From: Sphaeramia orbicularis
Lineage: Eukaryota > Chordata > Actinopteri > Kurtiformes > Apogonidae
Length of the DNA: 64,000 nucleotides
Assembly (NCBI RefSeq): GCF_902148855.1
Contig: NC_043963.1
Span: forward strand, 37,895,827-37,959,826
Direction: 5' to 3'
Made by a program: the position numbers and the translations under genes. The notes beneath the pieces were generated by a model. It saw only the letters and a list, made by a program, of their open reading frames with translations, did not search any database and was not told the origin of the DNA. Shown here piece after piece: positions 52,632-64,000 of the stretch. Each line of letters begins with the position of its first letter. Positions within the stretch are counted from its first letter, which is position 1.

Positions 52632-55600
52632 ATGAACATGTCCAAACGGGATCCGTTTCCCTCCGCAAAGCTGGAGAATGACTTCACCTTCAGCGGCTTC
52701 CGGCCTCAGCAGGTGGGCGGAAAAGGCTGCGTTCACTGGGACCTACATTTTACACCAACACCCACCTGATGGCAGGACGACGTTCTACGTCTTAGTATCA
52801 TCATATATTCAACAACACCTTATACAATAGTGGAGGAAGAACTCAGCTCAGTGTTTTTTCAACCTTGGGGTCAGGACCCCACATGGGGTCGCCTGGAATT
52901 CAAATGGGGTCATCTGAAATTTATAGTAAATGATAAAAAATGTTTAAAAAAAAAAAAAATCAAACTTACTAAAAATTTATATATAACCTAAATTTCGACT
53001 AAAATCAACGTTTATTTGCAACATATTATAGCAAACTGTTACATGATCAAAAACAAATTAATTTTTGCAAAAAAAAAAAAAAAATCTGTTTTGAATGTCT
53101 GGGGTCACCAGAAATTTGTGATGTTAACCCTTTCGTGCATAGTGGTCACTGCAGTGGACAGCTATTCTACAGCTGTTCTTTTTATATTCATGGGTTTTAT
53201 TATTTTAGTTCCATATCAGCCAACACAGTGGACACCTATGCATCATCCCATACACTGTAATTCATACCATTATTGTAACTTTGCTGTTTTTGATAAATCT
53301 GATCTGCAGTAACATGTTTGAGTGTAAACCAATTGCTTGTTATTGTTAATAGACTGTAATTAACCATTTTTTCTTAAACAAAAAGGTTGTTTTTTTGTTT
53401 TTTGTGTTTTTTTTGCATATTATCTCAATAACTAATATTAGAGTATGTTAAAATTTGACAAAACATCAGATTTGCAGCATTAAAAAAATTATTTCATAGT
53501 TTTCACACAGTGTATAAGTAAATACATGTTTCTTTGCTTCAAAAATTAAATGCATGATGTCCAGCTGAGTGGATATTTTTGCAACTCCATGAAAAATAGG
53601 TTCATAAAAAAATTTTCAATCGCATTGTTTTTTTCATGCCTAAAGAGGAATAAAAACACTCAGAAAAATTAACTTGGTTAGGGTCAAAAGACGGTATTCA
53701 AAATCTCTCTGAAGGGACATTTTAGAGACAATTTGACCCACATTTTTACTTTTAAATTCATTTTTGCTTTAGTTGGACAATAAGAGATTATCCAAAACAA
53801 GGAGCTACTTTATATTGAAATAAGTGTTGGAATGGCAATCAATTAAAGTTCGCTCTCTGATGGGACATTACTGCATTTCTCATAATTCATGCATGAAAGG
53901 GTTAAAATGAGGTCACGAGCCAAAAAAGGTTGGGAACCACTAGTTTAACCCCTGCATTCAAATGTGCACACTGGTTTCAGATGCTTGTGGCACAATATTT
54001 TATCAGTTTGAGGAAGAACAGACCGTACCAAACAACCTTAAAAAGGAGATTGGGAGCAGTTAATGCACTGTTTTTCAACCTTGGGGTCGGGACCCCACAT
54101 GGGGTCTCCTGGAATTCAAATGGGGTCACCTGAAATTTCTAGTAATTGATTAAAAAAAAAAAAAAAAGACAAAAAGCTTACTAGTAAAAAAATATGAGTT
54201 GACAGACAATCAAACCATAAAAGACATGACAAACTGTGAAGCTGAAACTGAAGCACTGTGGTTCTGTTTATCTTCAAATGTTCATTGTGGTCAGTTTCAG
54301 ATGCTGCAGCTCTTTCATAATTCATAGTTTTAGTTCTTGTTTGTTCAGTATTAATTGTCAGCCTTGTAAATCCAAGCTGGACTGACTGTACATATCCTGA
54401 CCAAGGAAAATCAAATTCTCCCTTTGTGCAGTAATCTCCACCTGGCTTTTCTGCCTCCGTCCATAATAATATACATTATATAGACTAAATGTCATCTAAA
54501 ATTAATGTTTATCTGCAACATAGTATAGCAAACTATTACATGATCAAAAACAAATTAATTTTAGCCAAAAAAAAAAAAAAAAAGTCAGGGTTGCCAGAAA
54601 TTTGTGATGTTAAAATGGGGTCACGGCCCAAAAAAGGTTGGGAACCACTGACTCAGCTTCTTTAAAATCGTCATTCTGAAGTAAAATGACCCCTTTAGGT
54701 GTTTTTATTCATATTTCTGCTGCATTCATGTATCAGTTACAACATTCTAACCACTGACAGGAGAAAGGGAAAAAATATTGGTTATTTCATTACATTAGTA
54801 CCTTTCACTGCATTTGATATATTTGGCAGCAGGTGACCATTTATTCATTGAAGGTGATGTGTGTGTGAAGCAGCAAAATGAGAAACATAATGAGTAACTT
54901 TGACCAGGTCCACTTTATAACAGTGATGACCGGGTCAGAGCATCTGTACAACTGCAGGTCCTGTTGTTTGTTCCTGGTCTACGTAGTTTTAGTACAGACC
55001 AAAAATGGACTAAGGAAGGACATTCTAATCTCAGGCTAGTTGATCATCTATGGGAGGAGTTGGACAAATAAATCTGATCCATGGAGGTCCACCTCTACTT
55101 CCTGGACTTCAAGGATCTGCTGATAAGGTCTTAGTCCAGATACATCAGCACACCTTTAGAGGTCTGGTGGAGTTTAGGCCTTGGGTCAGAGTTTTTGTGG
55201 AAACAGAGGAATTACACATATTAGACAGTTGGTAATAATGTTGCGATCCTATATACTGTATGTTCGACTCACATTTGGAAAGTACAAACCACTTTACATT
55301 GGGAATGTCCAACAAGTTCTGGAGATGTTCAGATCCAGTGATTCATCCCAATTTCACCTTTGTCAGAGTCGCTCATATCCATCCTCTTGTCCATTTTGAA
55401 GTTTCCAACACATTGACCCTAAAGTCTACATGTTCACTTGCTGCCTAATCTCTCCCACCCACCGACAGGTACCTTTGGAATGAGAAAATCTGATTGGCGC
55501 ATATATTCATGTAAATATTATAAATATGCATGCAGTTTAACTCCTTGATATACTCTTGGCTAGTTAAATCTACAGCATTTCATCACATTCTACAAGATCA

Positions 55601-56332
55601 TGTTTTTGCATTGCAGTCCTATCTCTAAAAATCAACTTGTCATGAGCTTAGAAAAACAGGCCTGTTTTCAGCTATGGGACAATGGAATTAAAAAAACTAA
55701 AGACCAAAATCAAATGTAATGGAGTTAAAGGTACAGGTTTTGTACATTTGCACAAAATCTAAGTATTTAAGTACCAGTACCTTTTTATGCAATGGTTACT
55801 ACATTTTGTTCTATTCTTTTCTTTATCTTTGCAGAGAAAAATAAGTGATAAACCAACTCACCTTGTCCAAACTGAAGAGCCCTGGAGTCGCCTTCATGAC
55901 AGAGCTACAATTTCCAGCAGCCGGCGCAGTGTTAGACATCATGAGCATCAGGTAATAAGCCCTGTGGACAATTCAGATCGGAATAACTTTCCAAATTTCA
56001 CTGCATCATTTTCCCCCCTGACTTTAGGCTCCAAAAGACAGCCTCGATTTTCATTTAAAGACCATCTATGATCAGCACAAGGACTGCTTCAGGAGCAAGA
56101 ACCAGGTTTTATACCAGAAAGAGACCATCCCTGAAGACCACCAGTGGGTGTTTTGGCATTTATGTGATACCACATTTATGATTTTGAAGTAAAATGCAGT
56201 TGACAGACTCAACCCTGATTGTCTGTACTTTCCAGAAACCCTGACAAGCAGGATCCTGTCGTCAGTGAATGGGAGGAAAACATCAGAGTGTGGATTGACC
56301 CACAGCGACGCTCTATTTACAGCATTAAGTAA
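52632..56332 (+). CDS. cfap276: Cilia- and flagella-associated protein 276 (C1orf194 orthologue), complete
   Basis: Axonemal microtubule-inner-type protein of motile cilia; the human gene is C1orf194. Four exons, all in frame with GT-AG borders: 52632-52712, 55835-55951, 56028-56143 and 56236-56332, giving 136 aa with stop TAA. Matches to the human protein from memory: KRDPFPSAKLEND near the N-terminus, KPTHLVQTEEPWSRL, then PKDSLDFHLKTIYDQHK, and NIRVWIDPQRRSIYSIK at the C-terminus. The human protein (169 aa) has about 30 more residues after this point; here a stop follows directly. Intron 1 (3.1 kb) is largely a composite hAT insertion plus a Tc1-like remnant. An X-box lies just upstream and elapor1 is divergent. 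An ATG two codons downstream is an alternative start. It is the only gene here without a frame break. Confidence 0.9.
52849..54650. mobile_element. Composite of two hAT elements with one outer target duplication
   Basis: The first hAT copy (52849-53942) and second copy (54066-54650) are in the same orientation, separated by 123 bp. The 8-mer ACTCAGCT lies just outside the left end of the first and just outside the right end of the second. The first copy also contains the TTAA MITE at 53128. All within cfap276 intron 1. Confidence 0.85.
53128..53901. mobile_element. TTAA MITE nested in a hAT element
   Basis: 774 bp, TIRs CCCTTTCGTGCAT / ATGCATGAAAGGG, exact TTAA on both sides. The sister hAT copy has the uninterrupted GTGATGTTAAAATGGGGTCA at about 54604-54623, so the insertion point is proven within the window. 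Confidence 0.92.
54930..55262. mobile_element. Tc1-like element remnant
   Basis: CAGCACACCTTTAGAGGTCTGGTGGAGTTTAGG-type text (55147-55180) and the end GTAATAATGTTGCGATCCTA resemble the 3' end of a common fish Tc1 element whose tip reads GGTCATAATGTTATGCC. The left end is not visible. In cfap276 intron 1. Confidence 0.5.
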
Positions 56333-56555
56333 AGGTGCTTCAGTTACACGGAGATGATTCCTTATTTTAGCACATGTAAAAGTACAAACACGTTTAAGCC
56401 TCATTGCCACATTATTGGTGTGCTGCTCAGTGCTCAAAATATCAATGTTTTTTTCCTTACATAGGCCTTTTTGATTTTGAGCTTCAGCTTCTTAAAGTAT
56501 CCAGTCAACATGAAGCCTTCAACATTACCTGTAACATCAACATCAGAGCCTGTTG

Positions 56556-56561
56556 AATAAA
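56556..56561 (+). terminator. Candidate cfap276 polyadenylation signal
   Basis: AATAAA about 224 bp past the cfap276 stop codon; a second AATAAA lies at 56698-56703. Both are on the correct strand ahead of the convergent smc5 3' end. Which is used cannot be told from sequence. Confidence 0.5.
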
Positions 56562-56947
56562 AGGGTTCTTTAACTGCTTTTGTGTACGACATTGGTCATT
56601 ACAGTTCCTGCAATGAAAATAATACACTTACAGGTGATGAATGTGAAGAAACCACATAGGAATTTTAATTATATTATGTAAAAAACTTAGTCCCATAAAT
56701 AAAATATGATGGGCAATAAATCACTGTGTAATAAATATCATCTGTCACCTAAATACCGATTAATTTTGACTTAGGAGTTCTTAGAGTATCACTAATGTTT
56801 AAGAAATCAACCTGAGCAAAAGAAGGCCTGTTTGAAAATCTATGAAACTGTTTGACACATATGATGTGTGCCATCGTGTAGTGTAGTCAGCAGTATAATC
56901 AACACAGTTTCAACAGAAAATCTAAAGCGACAACAGAAAATATACAT

Positions 56948-56953
56948 TTTATT
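56948..56953 (-). terminator. Candidate smc5 polyadenylation signal
   Basis: Minus-strand AATAAA (TTTATT on plus) about 260 bp past the smc5 stop codon at 57212-57214, in a convergent arrangement with cfap276. Confidence 0.5.
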
Positions 56954-57211
56954 TGAATATTGTATTTGAACAACCACAGATATTCATCCACCACTCTGAA
57001 GGAGCAGCAGTAGTGGAAAATAAAACAAGTTTGATCACAGATCAAAACTAAATAATTCAAGATTTTACACAAACATTTATAAATTGAAACCCTCTCAAAA
57101 TATTAAACATGGCAGGTTCCACATGAAATAAAGCTGATAATAACAATCGCTCGAAGTCAAACATTTCCGAGCAGAACTTAAAATGATACAACGGAGACAG
57201 ATCAGGTGGAT

Positions 57212-63971
<6,760 letters not shown>

Positions 63972-64000
63972 CTGGGCAAGGTGAGAGACAAAAAAAAAAA

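Larger units (their letters stand above)
56333..57211. other. Convergent intergenic space between cfap276 and smc5
   Basis: 880-bp tail-to-tail interval. It holds the 3' UTR and poly(A) signals of cfap276 on the plus strand and, in the other half, the smc5 3' UTR with its poly(A) signal on the minus strand. I see no further gene, RNA or clear transposon in it. Confidence 0.6.

Overview
The window is vertebrate nuclear DNA, almost certainly a ray-finned (teleost) fish. The genes are split into small GT-AG exons, the protein sequences are closest to fish and mammal orthologues known to me, and the intergenic and intronic DNA is AT-rich and full of fish-type repeats (hAT, Tc1/mariner and TTAA-flanked MITEs, tRNA-derived SINEs, an L2-type LINE tail and long microsatellites). 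I identified families from memory of protein sequences; no search was run.

Layout from left to right: sort1 (sortilin, minus, 19 exons, 2415-18751); an 11-kb intergenic repeat field (18.9-29.7 kb); a synaptophysin-family gene, best called sypl2 (plus, 6 exons, 29911-32467, cut by a run of 13 Ns); elapor1/KIAA1324 (minus, 13 exons for the N-terminal half, 32606-50863, its 3' half absent at the same gap); cfap276/C1orf194 (plus, 4 exons, complete, 52632-56332); and the 3' ten exons of smc5 (minus, 57212-63971, running off the right edge). SORT1, SYPL2, ELAPOR1 and CFAP276 are also neighbours in human 1p13.3, so this is a conserved block. SMC5 lies elsewhere in mammals (human chromosome 9), so its place here marks a rearrangement.

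The genes do not form one pathway. sort1 encodes a VPS10 sorting receptor, elapor1 a trans-Golgi/endolysosomal membrane protein, sypl2 a four-pass vesicle/triad membrane protein, cfap276 a ciliary axoneme protein and smc5 an SMC5/6 ATPase. elapor1 and cfap276 are head to head across a 1.8-kb gap that holds a good RFX X-box just upstream of cfap276 and a MITE. cfap276 and smc5 are tail to tail.

The most unusual structure is a 3.06-kb near-palindrome inside an elapor1 intron (37748-40810). Its arms are about 1.4 kb, each built largely of a roughly 55-60-bp A/T-rich minisatellite, around a 270-bp loop rich in GGTACC/GGCACC words. It looks like a foldback-type DNA element and would give the elapor1 pre-mRNA a kilobase-scale hairpin. 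Other notable signals are a composite hAT insertion with one shared 8-bp target duplication, three nested insertions (two of them with their empty sites visible in the same window), a 619-bp tandem duplication abutting the sypl2 promoter, and a set of one- or two-base frame breaks in otherwise conserved exons of four genes, which point to assembly indel error rather than decay.
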